From: Candidatus Omnitrophota bacterium
GTDB lineage: Bacteria > Omnitrophota > Gorgyraeia > JABMQH01
NCBI GenBank assembly: GCA_026387595.1
Contig: JAPLLL010000113.1
Span: forward strand, 1-8,720
Direction: 5' to 3'
Length of the DNA stretch: 8,720 nucleotides
The translations under genes and the position numbers were made by a program. Of this stretch, positions 1-7,147 are shown piece after piece (position 1 is the stretch's first letter; each line of letters opens with the position of its first letter). Below the pieces are notes generated by a model. The model ran no database searches. It was not told the DNA's origin and was given only the letters and a program-made list of their open reading frames with translations.

Positions 1-2118
1 ACGACTACAGGCGTAAGCGAATATCTACCCGCAATAGCTTCTGTAATGGCTAACCCTTCCAGTGTTCAATCCGGCGCAATTACGCCGTCCGCAGTATTCG
101 TGAGCGGCGACCTCATAAACGGTAACGATCTGCTCGACCCGGTCACTTCACTACCCGATTACAGGATCCAGTATGATACTCAATTCGCGAATTGGAAATC
201 CGCTACGTATGGTATGGGGGCGGTTTATTCCGCCGGTATACCTATATACACGGTGCGAGGTAATCACGAAAATAATGCTGATGATGGCTTGCCTCCGGAT
301 ACCAGCTTACATCCTACCACCTTAACGACCGCCTACTATAATGCCTTTGGGTCAACTAGCCCCCAGGTTGGAAATATTGTTCTCCCCCGGAATGGCCCGA
401 ATAACGGCCCGAGTGATAACCAGGTGGGGTATAGCTGGTCTACGATGGTAGGCAATGTCCGCATAATTACGGTGGACCAATATTTTTATTATAATTCAAC
501 AAAGCAAGGCACGAGTAGCTATTATAAGATAGACCAGGACTGGCTGAATACCCAACTGGCGGCGTCAACCACTGCGAAGTATACTCTTGTTATGGCTCAT
601 GAGCCGATATTTTATCTGGATAATACCCTGGGTGATTTTTATGGTACTATAAATTCAGATGGTAGTCCAAATGCAACGGGTATAGCTGCTCGACAGACAT
701 TCTGGAATTCTCTCGGCTCCAATGGCGTAAAGATGTACTTGTGTTCTCATGTCCACAATGTGGAGGTTGGGACATCCCAAGATTCTAGCGGAAATACTAT
801 TTACCAGGATGAGTCAGGTAATGGCGGCGCGCCGTTTGAGGCGCAGGGGACGACGGACTCAGCCTTAAACGTCCTTCATCAAGATTTTACAAATTTCGGA
901 TTTGAGCTCTTTACGATAAGCGATAACGGCATCATTATCGATTATTACATCGCCACTCCCGTCACTTCCACTACTTTAGGGCCGTGGAGCGTTGGTTATG
1001 GTATTTCCGTAGGCAGTGATTTTCAAAGCAAAGCTACCAATTCTAATGCCGCTAGCGTCGGAGGCGCATTGGATAATGGCGGTCTTATTACGCCGGATAT
1101 GTCCAATGTGCTTAAAACGCTTGAGGCTGCACCAGATAGCCAGATCGCCTCTTCATTGAATACTATGTATCCTACAGCTGACAGAGGGGTAATCGAGACC
1201 ACAAATGGCTCGCTGGATAAATTTGTTGGGGAAACGGTGCTACGGCTTCAGGATTCAAAAACAGAAGAAGGCGTTCCACTTGAGCATTCTATCTGGGCAC
1301 AGACCTACGGAGATTACGCTAATCAGGATGCGCGCGGTTCAAGCAATGGTTATCTGGCCAGGTTATGGGGTATGGCCATCGGCATTGACCGCCAATTTTT
1401 TGGTAAAATGTTGCGTTTAGGGTTTGCCCAGGGTTTTGCCGGCAGCCAAGTCCTTTCAGGAGACAGCTCCGGACGCACAAGCATTACCAGCTATCAATCA
1501 TGCCTCTACGGAGAATATGAAGGGAAAAAACATCCCTATGTTTTGGATGCGGTATTGAGCTACGGCCATAATGATTTTGACAGCTCAAGAAGCGTTACCG
1601 CGCCCGGTATAAACAGGACCGCTAGCGCAGATTACCGCGGCGATCAATTCTCAAGTTATTTGGAAGGCGGGTATAAATTCAAGACTAAGAATTTTGATAT
1701 TATTCCGCTTTTGGCAATAGACTATACACACCTGCATCTTTCCGGGATGACCGAGACTGGCGCGGATTCACTGGATTTAAACGTTGAGGCCCAGAATTAC
1801 GATACCTTGCAGGTTGGTACCGGCTTAAGGCTTAGCCGAGCCTTTGATACCAAGAATATGCTTTTTACCCCGGAATTACACTTCCGCTATTTTTATGCCG
1901 CAGTTAATGATAAGCAACAGACATTAGCCAGATTCGCAGGAGGCGGCACATCCTTCCAGACTAATGGCTATACCCCTGCATCCTCAAGTTTTAACCTCGG
2001 TGCGCGGTTTGAATTCTTCAATAAAAAGAACCTAACCCTGCTTGCTGATTGCGACTCTTCCTTTAAGGACGGTTATTACGAAGCCGGAGGTTCGTTAACT
2101 TTCAAGTATAGTTTTTAA
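1..2118 (+). CDS. Secreted metallophosphatase fused to autotransporter beta-barrel (5'-partial)
   Basis: The reading frame is open from base 1, so the ATG at 46 is internal and the true start, signal peptide and first metal motif (DxH) lie upstream. Residues are numbered from the Met at 46. Calcineurin-like phosphoesterase motifs follow in order: GDLINGND (21-28), GNHE (72-75), AHEP (184-187) and SHVH (234-237, Ser replacing the usual Gly of GHxH). These residues would bind two metal ions for phosphoester hydrolysis; the substrate is unknown. Residues about 327-400 look like the helical linker that precedes autotransporter barrels (ALDNGG, then alternating helices up to ETVLRLQD). From about 414 (HSIWAQTYGDY) to 690 the alternating aromatic/polar strands fit an autotransporter beta-domain, ending in KYSF with the terminal Phe expected by the BAM machinery. 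There is no beta-helical stalk between enzyme and barrel, so the enzyme should sit close to the cell surface unless cleaved. The next gene starts 22 bases later with no terminator visible between. Confidence 0.88.
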   Translation, partial: TTTGVSEYLPAIASVMANPSSVQSGAITPSAVFVSGDLINGNDLLDPVTSLPDYRIQYDTQFANWKSATYGMGAVYSAGIPIYTVRGNHENNADDGLPPDTSLHPTTLTTAYYNAFGSTSPQVGNIVLPRNGPNNGPSDNQVGYSWSTMVGNVRIITVDQYFYYNSTKQGTSSYYKIDQDWLNTQLAASTTAKYTLVMAHEPIFYLDNTLGDFYGTINSDGSPNATGIAARQTFWNSLGSNGVKMYLCSHVHNVEVGTSQDSSGNTIYQDESGNGGAPFEAQGTTDSALNVLHQDFTNFGFELFTISDNGIIIDYYIATPVTSTTLGPWSVGYGISVGSDFQSKATNSNAASVGGALDNGGLITPDMSNVLKTLEAAPDSQIASSLNTMYPTADRGVIETTNGSLDKFVGETVLRLQDSKTEEGVPLEHSIWAQTYGDYANQDARGSSNGYLARLWGMAIGIDRQFFGKMLRLGFAQGFAGSQVLSGDSSGRTSITSYQSCLYGEYEGKKHPYVLDAVLSYGHNDFDSSRSVTAPGINRTASADYRGDQFSSYLEGGYKFKTKNFDIIPLLAIDYTHLHLSGMTETGADSLDLNVEAQNYDTLQVGTGLRLSRAFDTKNMLFTPELHFRYFYAAVNDKQQTLARFAGGGTSFQTNGYTPASSSFNLGARFEFFNKKNLTLLADCDSSFKDGYYEAGGSLTFKYSF

Positions 2119-2128
2119 AAATTGGAAT

Positions 2129-2132
2129 AGGA
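2129..2132 (+). promoter_or_regulatory. Ribosome binding site for the polyferredoxin gene
   Basis: AGGA lies 8 bases before a TTG codon at 2141. It supports TTG as the start, because no in-frame ATG occurs until deep inside the protein (Met132), past several membrane segments. Confidence 0.6.
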
Positions 2133-2140
2133 TAAAAAAT

Positions 2141-3148
2141 TTGCGAAAACCTCTTCGTGCGAGCATAGTTTTCCTTGTAATTTTATTTACCGCCCTGTCT
2201 ATCCTGTCTTTTATCTCTGCAAAAAATGACCGCCCGCTTTTTTACGCAAAACTCCTGTGGTCTCTGGCAATATCATGCCTTGGATTCTGCATATACCGCA
2301 GCGGGACCATTTCAAGATACCGTTCGATACTGTTTATCCTGATAGCCTTTTTCTTTTTCCTGGAATTCAAGCTTTTCCGCTTTCTCTCTTTTACCAGCGC
2401 CGCTTCCCCTTATTGCCATATTGCCCAGGCGCCCACACTGCTCAATTTTATCTACAGCCAGTTCCTGGCCTTAGCGGGCGGCGGGTGGCGGGTATGGGGC
2501 GCTTTAACCCTTGGGTTCCTTTGGCTCGGGATAATGTTTACGATCGGCCAGGGGATCTGCTCATGGGTCTGTTTTTACGGCGGGATCGATGAAGCGTGCT
2601 CAAAGATCGCAAGGAAGCCGCTCGTAAGATTAAAGATCCCGCGGCCGTGGCGCGATTTTCCCATAGCCTTTTTAATATTTCTTCTGATCGTGTCTTTTTT
2701 ACAGGGGCTGCCTGTTTTTTGCGTCTGGTTCTGCCCTTTTAAAATGACAGCGGTATTATTTTGGCCGGTCTTGATCGGATTCGTGATCATACTCCCTATC
2801 CTGACTAAAAAGCGGACGTTCTGTTCCCTTATCTGCCCTTTTGGCGCGCTTGTAAGCATTTGCGGCAAGGTAAGCCCCTATCGTGTGATCATAAATAAAG
2901 AAAAATGCATACGCTGCGGAAAATGCCTGGATGCATGCCCTGTCTTTGCGATAGAAAATAAGGGCCCGGATGAGTATAAAATATCAAATTTTTGCAATAT
3001 GTGCGGCAAATGCATCGATGTGTGCCCGGCTGACGCGATAAATATATTATACAGGCAGATCTTCATCTTTCTGGCCCTCTTGGTAACCGGAGTTATATCC
3101 GGCTCTTTTGTGCCGCGGTTACTTTTACAATTAATAGGTCTGAAATGA
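2141..3148 (+). CDS. NapH-like membrane polyferredoxin (4Fe-4S binding protein)
   Basis: 335-residue integral membrane iron-sulfur protein with a TTG start. Hydrophobic segments lie near 8-26, 36-53, 62-80, 118-138, 172-190, 203-221 and 305-325. It carries two NapH/NosR-type CxxxCP motifs, C194-C198-P and C228-C232-P, and a related C140-C144 motif without the Pro. Two complete ferredoxin clusters follow: C256/C259/C262/C266-P and C285/C288/C291/C295-P, each suited to a 4Fe-4S centre. Proteins of this family move electrons between a quinol or ferredoxin pool and a partner at or across the membrane. With the basic N terminus (MRKPLR) inside and six helices before the clusters, the ferredoxin domain is predicted to be cytoplasmic (inference). 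The stop overlaps the next ATG by four bases (ATGA), implying coupled expression with the SafE/CcdA-like gene. The electron donor and acceptor cannot be read from the sequence. The name NapH describes the fold only; no nitrate reductase gene is present here. Confidence 0.88.
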   Translation: MRKPLRASIVFLVILFTALSILSFISAKNDRPLFYAKLLWSLAISCLGFCIYRSGTISRYRSILFILIAFFFFLEFKLFRFLSFTSAASPYCHIAQAPTLLNFIYSQFLALAGGGWRVWGALTLGFLWLGIMFTIGQGICSWVCFYGGIDEACSKIARKPLVRLKIPRPWRDFPIAFLIFLLIVSFLQGLPVFCVWFCPFKMTAVLFWPVLIGFVIILPILTKKRTFCSLICPFGALVSICGKVSPYRVIINKEKCIRCGKCLDACPVFAIENKGPDEYKISNFCNMCGKCIDVCPADAINILYRQIFIFLALLVTGVISGSFVPRLLLQLIGLK

Positions 3149-3399
3149 TCAGGATAATCTTCGAAGGCCTTACGTTGGGTTTATCCGCGGGGATTTATTG
3201 CGCGGGTTCATGCCTTATATTTTTCATACCTTATCTTTTAGCCATCATTCATGCTGGGCCGGCTTATAGCATATATCGCCTTTGCGCTGGTCGTGGGTTT
3301 TATAGGGTCGGCTTATCGGAATATCTTTACGGTCAGATTCTCGTATGTTTGCCTGATCATAACATCGTTATTGATGTTAATTTATACGCTTGGCCATAA
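3145..3399 (+). pseudogene. SafE/CcdA-like membrane protein, N-terminal piece of a frame-disrupted gene
   Basis: The ATG overlaps the preceding TGA (ATGA) and has AGGT five bases upstream, so it is the natural start of the gene. The first 33 codons give a membrane segment typical of TauE/SafE (COG2836-like) or DsbD/CcdA-like proteins: EGLTLGLSAGIYCAGSC followed by FFIPYLLA, with C19 and C23. After about base 3242 this frame stops looking like a membrane protein (YRLCAGRGFYRVG, and so on) and ends at 3399, while family-like sequence resumes in the next frame from about 3248. The N-terminal piece and the ORF at 3251-3721 are therefore best read as one gene broken by a frameshift, perhaps with a small deletion, since family members usually have a loop of some 10-20 residues here. 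An assembly or sequencing error would look the same. Confidence 0.65.
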
Positions 3400-3721
3400 C
3401 TTCAGGGATCCCGGATCTTGCGCGCTGTTCATCGCCCGTTTCGGCCTGATGCGCATGCCGTTTTTTCTGGGGCTGTTTACAGGGCTGAATCCCTGCCCGC
3501 CGTTCCTGGTGGGCGCTGCCAGGCTTTGGACCCTGAATAATATCCCCGGCGGCGTGATATTATTTATTGCGTTTTTTTTCGGGACATCGGTTTACGTGAT
3601 CCCCCTGGCCCTTATCTCTTACTTTAATAAAAGCGAAAGGATCAGGCAGATAGGCCTGATGGTGGCTATGCTTTCCGGCCTCTGGTTCTTATTTGTAGGC
3701 ATAGCGGGAGTAATGCGTTAA
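3251..3721 (+). CDS. SafE/CcdA-like membrane protein, C-terminal part after frame disruption
   Basis: 156 residues, nearly all membrane segments: about 4-21, 31-47, 69-90, 98-124 and 134-153. It begins with LGRLIAYIAFALVVGFIG, which in TauE/SafE-family proteins is the second helix, not the N terminus. The motif GLFTGLNPCPPFL (about 75-86, C82) is the family's second half-repeat and recalls the Pro-flanked membrane cysteine of DsbD/CcdA thiol carriers. Together with the cysteines of the upstream piece this would give a cysteine in each half, as in transmembrane thiol-disulfide relays (inference). No ribosome binding site precedes the ATG at 3251, which argues that it is not a true start and that the ORF belongs to the gene starting at 3145. 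Sitting between a polyferredoxin and a radical SAM protein, a role in redox transfer or cofactor maturation is more likely than sulfite export. The next gene starts within 20 bases. Confidence 0.7.
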   Translation: MLGRLIAYIAFALVVGFIGSAYRNIFTVRFSYVCLIITSLLMLIYTLGHNFRDPGSCALFIARFGLMRMPFFLGLFTGLNPCPPFLVGAARLWTLNNIPGGVILFIAFFFGTSVYVIPLALISYFNKSERIRQIGLMVAMLSGLWFLFVGIAGVMR

Positions 3722-3739
3722 ATTTATTTGTGGCTGATC

Positions 3740-5899
3740 ATGCATAATCTCATATTTTTGTATTACGGCCTTTTGGCGATACTGGCCCAGCTCGTAGCCT
3801 TTAGAGAGCTGTCGGTCCTTTTCTACGGCAACGAACTCTTCCTGGGAACATTTTTATCTTCCTGGCTGTTCTGGACCGGCGCGGGCAGCCTTTTCGTACG
3901 GCGCTTGTTAAAAAAAGAGCGGCCTTCCGCTGTCTATTTCTCTTACGGTTTCTTAGCGATCGCGGTATTGCTTCCCGCGATGATATTATTAATAAGGGCG
4001 GGCAAAGGCGCGTTCGCTTTCGGGGAATTCATAGGGCCCCTCGGTACGGTCCTGTACACATTCAGCGTAATGAGCGTCCTTTGTTTTATCATAGGCGGGC
4101 AGTTCAGCCTGGCCTGCGCCGCGGCATCCGCCCTGGGCCGGGTTTATCTGTATGAGGCGCTGGGCGCGGTAATAGGGGGGGTAGCGTTTACTTACATGCT
4201 GATCGGCGCCGTTCCGACATTCATTATTGCCCTTGCGCTGTCTCTGGGCTGCATCCTTGCAAGCCTTGGCGTGTTAAACAAAAGATCTGCCTCAAACATA
4301 CTGCTTGCCGCGGCGGCCCTGGCGGTGTTATCCGTTAATTTCATGATCGAACCGGCGATAAATAAGATCGAATGGAACAAATACCGATTTATCAGGCAAA
4401 AAGAGGCGCGGAACGCGACACTGTCCCTGGTAAATATGGGGAGCATTAAAAATGTTTTTGTGGACGGAATACTTTCAGCGAGCTTCCCTGAACCTGAAAA
4501 TTACGAACCCGTAGCCCATTGGCCCTTGCTCGCGGCCGCCGGATGTGGCCGGATATTGGTCGTCGGCGATACGTCCCTGGGCGTGCTTAATGAAGCCCTT
4601 AAATACAGCCCTGAACGGATAGATTATGTCGTATCGGATAATTCGTTTATCGATCTGGTAAGGCCATATCTGGAAGGCGGGGATATCTCCGCCTTAAAGG
4701 ACCCGGCTGTCCGCATTCATTATACCGATCCGCGTATTTTTGTCGGGAACGCTGAAAATAAATACGACGTTGTGATAATAAATATCCGGGAGGTCCCTAA
4801 CCTTAAGACTAACAGGTTTTATACTAAAGAGTTCTATAGCCGGATAAGGTCCATACTGAAACCGGACGGCATACTGTCGTTAGGCATTGCCTCTTCCGAA
4901 AATTACTTATCGCCGCAGACCCGTATGTTCAACGCCTCGGTCTACCGCACGTTAAAGTCGGTATTTAAATCGGTAGAGGCCATCCCCGGGGATACGATCA
5001 TGCTCCTCTCCGGCCCTTCCGAGATAGATATACGAAAGGAGACGATCCTGAGGCGGTTCGATGAAAAGGGCCTTTCCAATCATTACATGATCCTTTCCTA
5101 TATCGGGTATAAACTTGAACCCGGACGCCGCGCTGAATTAAAAAAACTGCTGGAAGACACGCCCGGCATAAAGATAAATACGGATTTCAGGCCAACAACT
5201 TGCTATTATTTTGCCGACTTCTGGTTGAATAAATTCGCATCGCCGTTCGGGTATCTTGCGGCGGTTGTCCTGCTTATCGCTGTCGCATTTATTATCTTTA
5301 ACAAAAGAGGGTCGTTACCCATTCTTTCCGGAAGAAAAGAGCCCATTCTTATTTTTGTCCTGGGATTCACCGGCATGTTGCTGGAACTGATACTTTTGCT
5401 GGGCTATCAGGTGATCTCAGGGTATGTCTACTGGCAGATGGGGGCCCTTTTCGCTTCGTTCATGTCGGGATTATTTTTGGGCGCGTTTTTCGGTAATCGG
5501 CTTAAGCATGGTTCCCGGCAAAGGCATTTTATTTTTCTCGTGGCGTTGTCCCTATTCATGGCGGGGCTGTCTATGTGCGCTGTTTATCTTTTACCGCATC
5601 TTATTTATTTACCGGCTGCCCGGAACATGCTTATCTTCACGGCGCTCCTGGCAGTCATAGGGGCCATTGTCGGCGCCGCTTTTGTGATCGCCGGTTTTCT
5701 TGTCAGGCAGGGCCAGATAATGGCAAAGGCAGGCAGTCTTTATGCGGCTGACCTTTGGGGCGCGGCGCTGGGCGCAATACTTTCTACGAATTTTATAGTG
5801 CCTCTCTTTGGTATTTTAGGAGCGCTAATCCTTTCAGCCGCCATCGTATCGGCGGGTTTGATCGTGTTCTTGATATTATCCCGGAAGGCTGGTTTATGA
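3740..5899 (+). CDS. Spermidine synthase-like membrane protein with two membrane domains
   Basis: 719 residues from the ATG at 3740; an in-frame TTG at 3728 would add four. Neither has a strong ribosome binding site (GTGG seven bases before the ATG). Three parts are seen. Residues 3-202 form about seven helices, with AQLVAFRELSVLFYGNE near the start, typical of the 'fused MFS/spermidine synthase' family. Residues about 215-495 form a soluble Rossmann domain: RILVVGDTSLG (271-281) at the nucleotide-binding loop, VVSDNS (297-302), YDVVIINI, NRFYTKEFY (358-366), SSENYLSP (385-392) and a DFRPTTCYYF end. Residues 502-714 form about seven more helices. LYEALGAVIGG (137-147) and LYAADLWGAALGA (667-679) sit at matching places, suggesting the membrane halves arose by duplication. 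The Asp-rich catalytic motif of true aminopropyltransferases is absent at its place (NIREVPNLKTN), so polyamine synthesis is doubtful. The substrate is unknown. The stop overlaps the amrS start (ATGA). Confidence 0.85.
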   Translation: MHNLIFLYYGLLAILAQLVAFRELSVLFYGNELFLGTFLSSWLFWTGAGSLFVRRLLKKERPSAVYFSYGFLAIAVLLPAMILLIRAGKGAFAFGEFIGPLGTVLYTFSVMSVLCFIIGGQFSLACAAASALGRVYLYEALGAVIGGVAFTYMLIGAVPTFIIALALSLGCILASLGVLNKRSASNILLAAAALAVLSVNFMIEPAINKIEWNKYRFIRQKEARNATLSLVNMGSIKNVFVDGILSASFPEPENYEPVAHWPLLAAAGCGRILVVGDTSLGVLNEALKYSPERIDYVVSDNSFIDLVRPYLEGGDISALKDPAVRIHYTDPRIFVGNAENKYDVVIINIREVPNLKTNRFYTKEFYSRIRSILKPDGILSLGIASSENYLSPQTRMFNASVYRTLKSVFKSVEAIPGDTIMLLSGPSEIDIRKETILRRFDEKGLSNHYMILSYIGYKLEPGRRAELKKLLEDTPGIKINTDFRPTTCYYFADFWLNKFASPFGYLAAVVLLIAVAFIIFNKRGSLPILSGRKEPILIFVLGFTGMLLELILLLGYQVISGYVYWQMGALFASFMSGLFLGAFFGNRLKHGSRQRHFIFLVALSLFMAGLSMCAVYLLPHLIYLPAARNMLIFTALLAVIGAIVGAAFVIAGFLVRQGQIMAKAGSLYAADLWGAALGAILSTNFIVPLFGILGALILSAAIVSAGLIVFLILSRKAGL
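5883..5888 (+). promoter_or_regulatory. Ribosome binding site fixing the amrS start
   Basis: GGAAGG lies seven bases before the ATG at 5896, which itself overlaps the preceding TGA. It decides against an in-frame ATG at 5755, which would add 47 residues of out-of-frame upstream-gene sequence with no family resemblance. Confidence 0.75.
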
Positions 5900-7035
5900 T
5901 AAAGAACGTGAAAGTGTATCTGTTTCTGAATATTATATTTTGCCTAATCGCTGTTTTCATTATTGCAGTATATCCGCCGCCGCAAACAATGACCAGCCTC
6001 GTCCCTATTGACGGGACACGGATAAGACAGGCGGATTGGGAAAAACAGGATTGCCTTGGGGTCCAGTGCGAGTTGTGCCCTTTGAACTGTTTTCTCCCGG
6101 AAGGCAGCCGCGGCGTATGCCGGGTAAGGATGAATACCGGCGGCAGGCTCAGGACCCTTGTCTACGGCCAGCCGGTAAGCGTGCACGTCGACCCTATTGA
6201 GAAAAAACCCGTGTATCATATGCTTCCCGGCAGCGGCATTTTTTCCATCGCTACCGTAGGCTGCAACCTGAGGTGCAGCTTCTGCCAGAACTGGGAGATC
6301 TCGCAGCGTTATCCTGAAGAGGCAAAGACCTCGGGCCAGATCATGACGCCCGAGCAGGTAGTTGACGCGGCGATAAAAAACAATTGCGCCTCCATCGCTT
6401 ATACATACTCAGAGCCGACCGTATTTTATGAATATGTGTTGGATACCGCAAGGCTTGCCAAACAAAGAGGGCTTCGAAATGTCCTGGTAAGTGCGGGTTA
6501 TATAAACCGCAAACCGCTGATAAAGCTTGCCCCTTATTTTGACGTGATAAAGATCGACCTTAAGGGTTTTAATGAAGGGTTTTACCGAAAGGTGGTGGGC
6601 GGCGAACTGAAGTATGTCCTGGCGACTTTAAAGGAATTGCATGACCTTGGAGTTCTGACAGAGGTGGTTAACCTGGTAGTGCCGGGGTTAAATGACAATA
6701 TGGGAGAAATAGCCGGGATGTGCAAGTGGCTGTACGATAATATGGGCCCGGATACACCGCTCTTCTTCTCCAGGTTCGGCCCCCAGTACAAATTAGGCAA
6801 CCTGCCCCCTACCCCGATAGAGACGCTGGAGAAGGCAAGAAAGATCGCAATGGATGCGGGTTTAAGATACGTATATATAGGTAATGTGCCGGGCCATCCG
6901 GCCGAGAGCACCTATTGCCCGGGTTGCGGCAGGAGGCTGATACACAGGTACGGTTATGCGATACTGGAAAATAATATAAAGAACGGGAAATGTGTCTTTT
7001 GCGGTAAAGAAATACCGGGAATATGGAATAATTAA
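5896..7035 (+). CDS. amrS: AmmeMemoRadiSam-type radical SAM enzyme with N-terminal membrane anchor
   Basis: 379 residues. The radical SAM motif CxxxCxxC is C123/C127/C130 in VGCNLRCSFCQNWEISQ and should hold the SAM-binding 4Fe-4S cluster. Before it, C53, C58, C61, C65 and C75 form the cysteine-rich lead (CELCPLNC, GVCRVR) and DPIEKKPVYHMLPGS (99-113) is a family signature. The C terminus has a zinc-ribbon-like set C341/C344 and C366/C369, ending KEIPGIW. These features match the AmmeMemoRadiSam system radical SAM protein, a PflA-like relative of unknown substrate usually found with a Memo-like protein and an AMMECR1-like protein; neither is in this window. Residues 8-26 are a hydrophobic segment after a basic N terminus (MIKNVK), followed by PPPQ, so the protein is probably anchored in the inner membrane. 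By the positive-inside rule the catalytic domain would face the periplasm, which is odd for a SAM-dependent enzyme. There is no twin-arginine motif. It is the last gene of the tight cluster, followed by hairpins. Confidence 0.9.
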   Translation: MIKNVKVYLFLNIIFCLIAVFIIAVYPPPQTMTSLVPIDGTRIRQADWEKQDCLGVQCELCPLNCFLPEGSRGVCRVRMNTGGRLRTLVYGQPVSVHVDPIEKKPVYHMLPGSGIFSIATVGCNLRCSFCQNWEISQRYPEEAKTSGQIMTPEQVVDAAIKNNCASIAYTYSEPTVFYEYVLDTARLAKQRGLRNVLVSAGYINRKPLIKLAPYFDVIKIDLKGFNEGFYRKVVGGELKYVLATLKELHDLGVLTEVVNLVVPGLNDNMGEIAGMCKWLYDNMGPDTPLFFSRFGPQYKLGNLPPTPIETLEKARKIAMDAGLRYVYIGNVPGHPAESTYCPGCGRRLIHRYGYAILENNIKNGKCVFCGKEIPGIWNN

Positions 7036-7061
7036 GCTACGAATTAGCTTGATTTTAGTTT
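7030..7061 (+). terminator. Hairpin over the amrS stop codon, weak terminator candidate
   Basis: A ten-pair stem (7030-7039 with 7045-7054, one G-U pair) encloses the loop CGAAT and includes the TAA stop. It is followed by TTTTAGTTT, an interrupted T tract. The stem is AT-rich, so termination may be partial. Its 3' arm overlaps the -35 element of the next promoter. Confidence 0.45.
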
Positions 7062-7076
7062 AAAAAATGCTACAAT
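7049..7076 (+). promoter_or_regulatory. Sigma70-type promoter for the hydrogenase operon
   Basis: TTGATT (7049-7054) is separated by 16 bases from TACAAT (7071-7076), and TG one base before the -10 makes it an extended -10 promoter. Transcription would begin near 7083. This would give the hyfB-like gene its own promoter and a leader of about 125 bases. The call is from consensus matching alone, and the region is AT-rich, so chance matches are possible. Confidence 0.5.
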
Positions 7077-7083
7077 ACTGATT

Positions 7084-7097
7084 TGACAACTTTGTCA
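7084..7097. promoter_or_regulatory. Dyad at the predicted transcription start, possible operator
   Basis: TGACA-ACTT-TGTCA is a perfect 5-base dyad with a 4-base spacer, lying just downstream of the predicted -10. The position suits a repressor site; as RNA it would be a small 5' hairpin. No regulator is encoded nearby. Confidence 0.3.
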
Positions 7098-7110
7098 TGT
7101 TTCCGAGTTT

Positions 7111-7147
7111 AAAGGTGGGTCTGGATTCAAAATAACGAGAAACCTTT
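7111..7147 (+). promoter_or_regulatory. Candidate antiterminator pairing in the hyfB leader
   Basis: AAAGGT (7111-7116) is an exact complement of ACCTTT (7142-7147), which is also the 5' arm of the terminator at 7140-7178. GTTTC (7099-7103) can likewise pair with GAAAC (7139-7143). Either pairing would exclude the terminator, as in attenuators. No known riboswitch class is recognised. The pairings are short and AU-rich, so this is a hypothesis. Confidence 0.3.

Noticed and set aside
2575..2868. Minus-strand open frame of 97 codons
   Set aside because: Antisense to the polyferredoxin cysteine motifs, with no start signal or domain.
5755..5895. In-frame upstream ATG extending the radical SAM protein by 47 residues
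   Set aside because: It overlaps the conserved C-terminal helices of the preceding gene, lacks family resemblance, and the ATG at 5896 has a good ribosome binding site and an ATGA overlap.
3740..5899. A true spermidine synthase (speE)
   Set aside because: The Rossmann domain is recognisable, but the aminopropyltransferase catalytic Asp motif is missing and most of the protein is membrane helices.
7083..7113. TTGACA as a -35 element
   Set aside because: The hexamer is perfect, but the only -10-like sequence (TTTAAA at 7108) is 19 bases away and poor; the TTGATT/TGCTACAAT pair is better and the hexamer is explained by the dyad.
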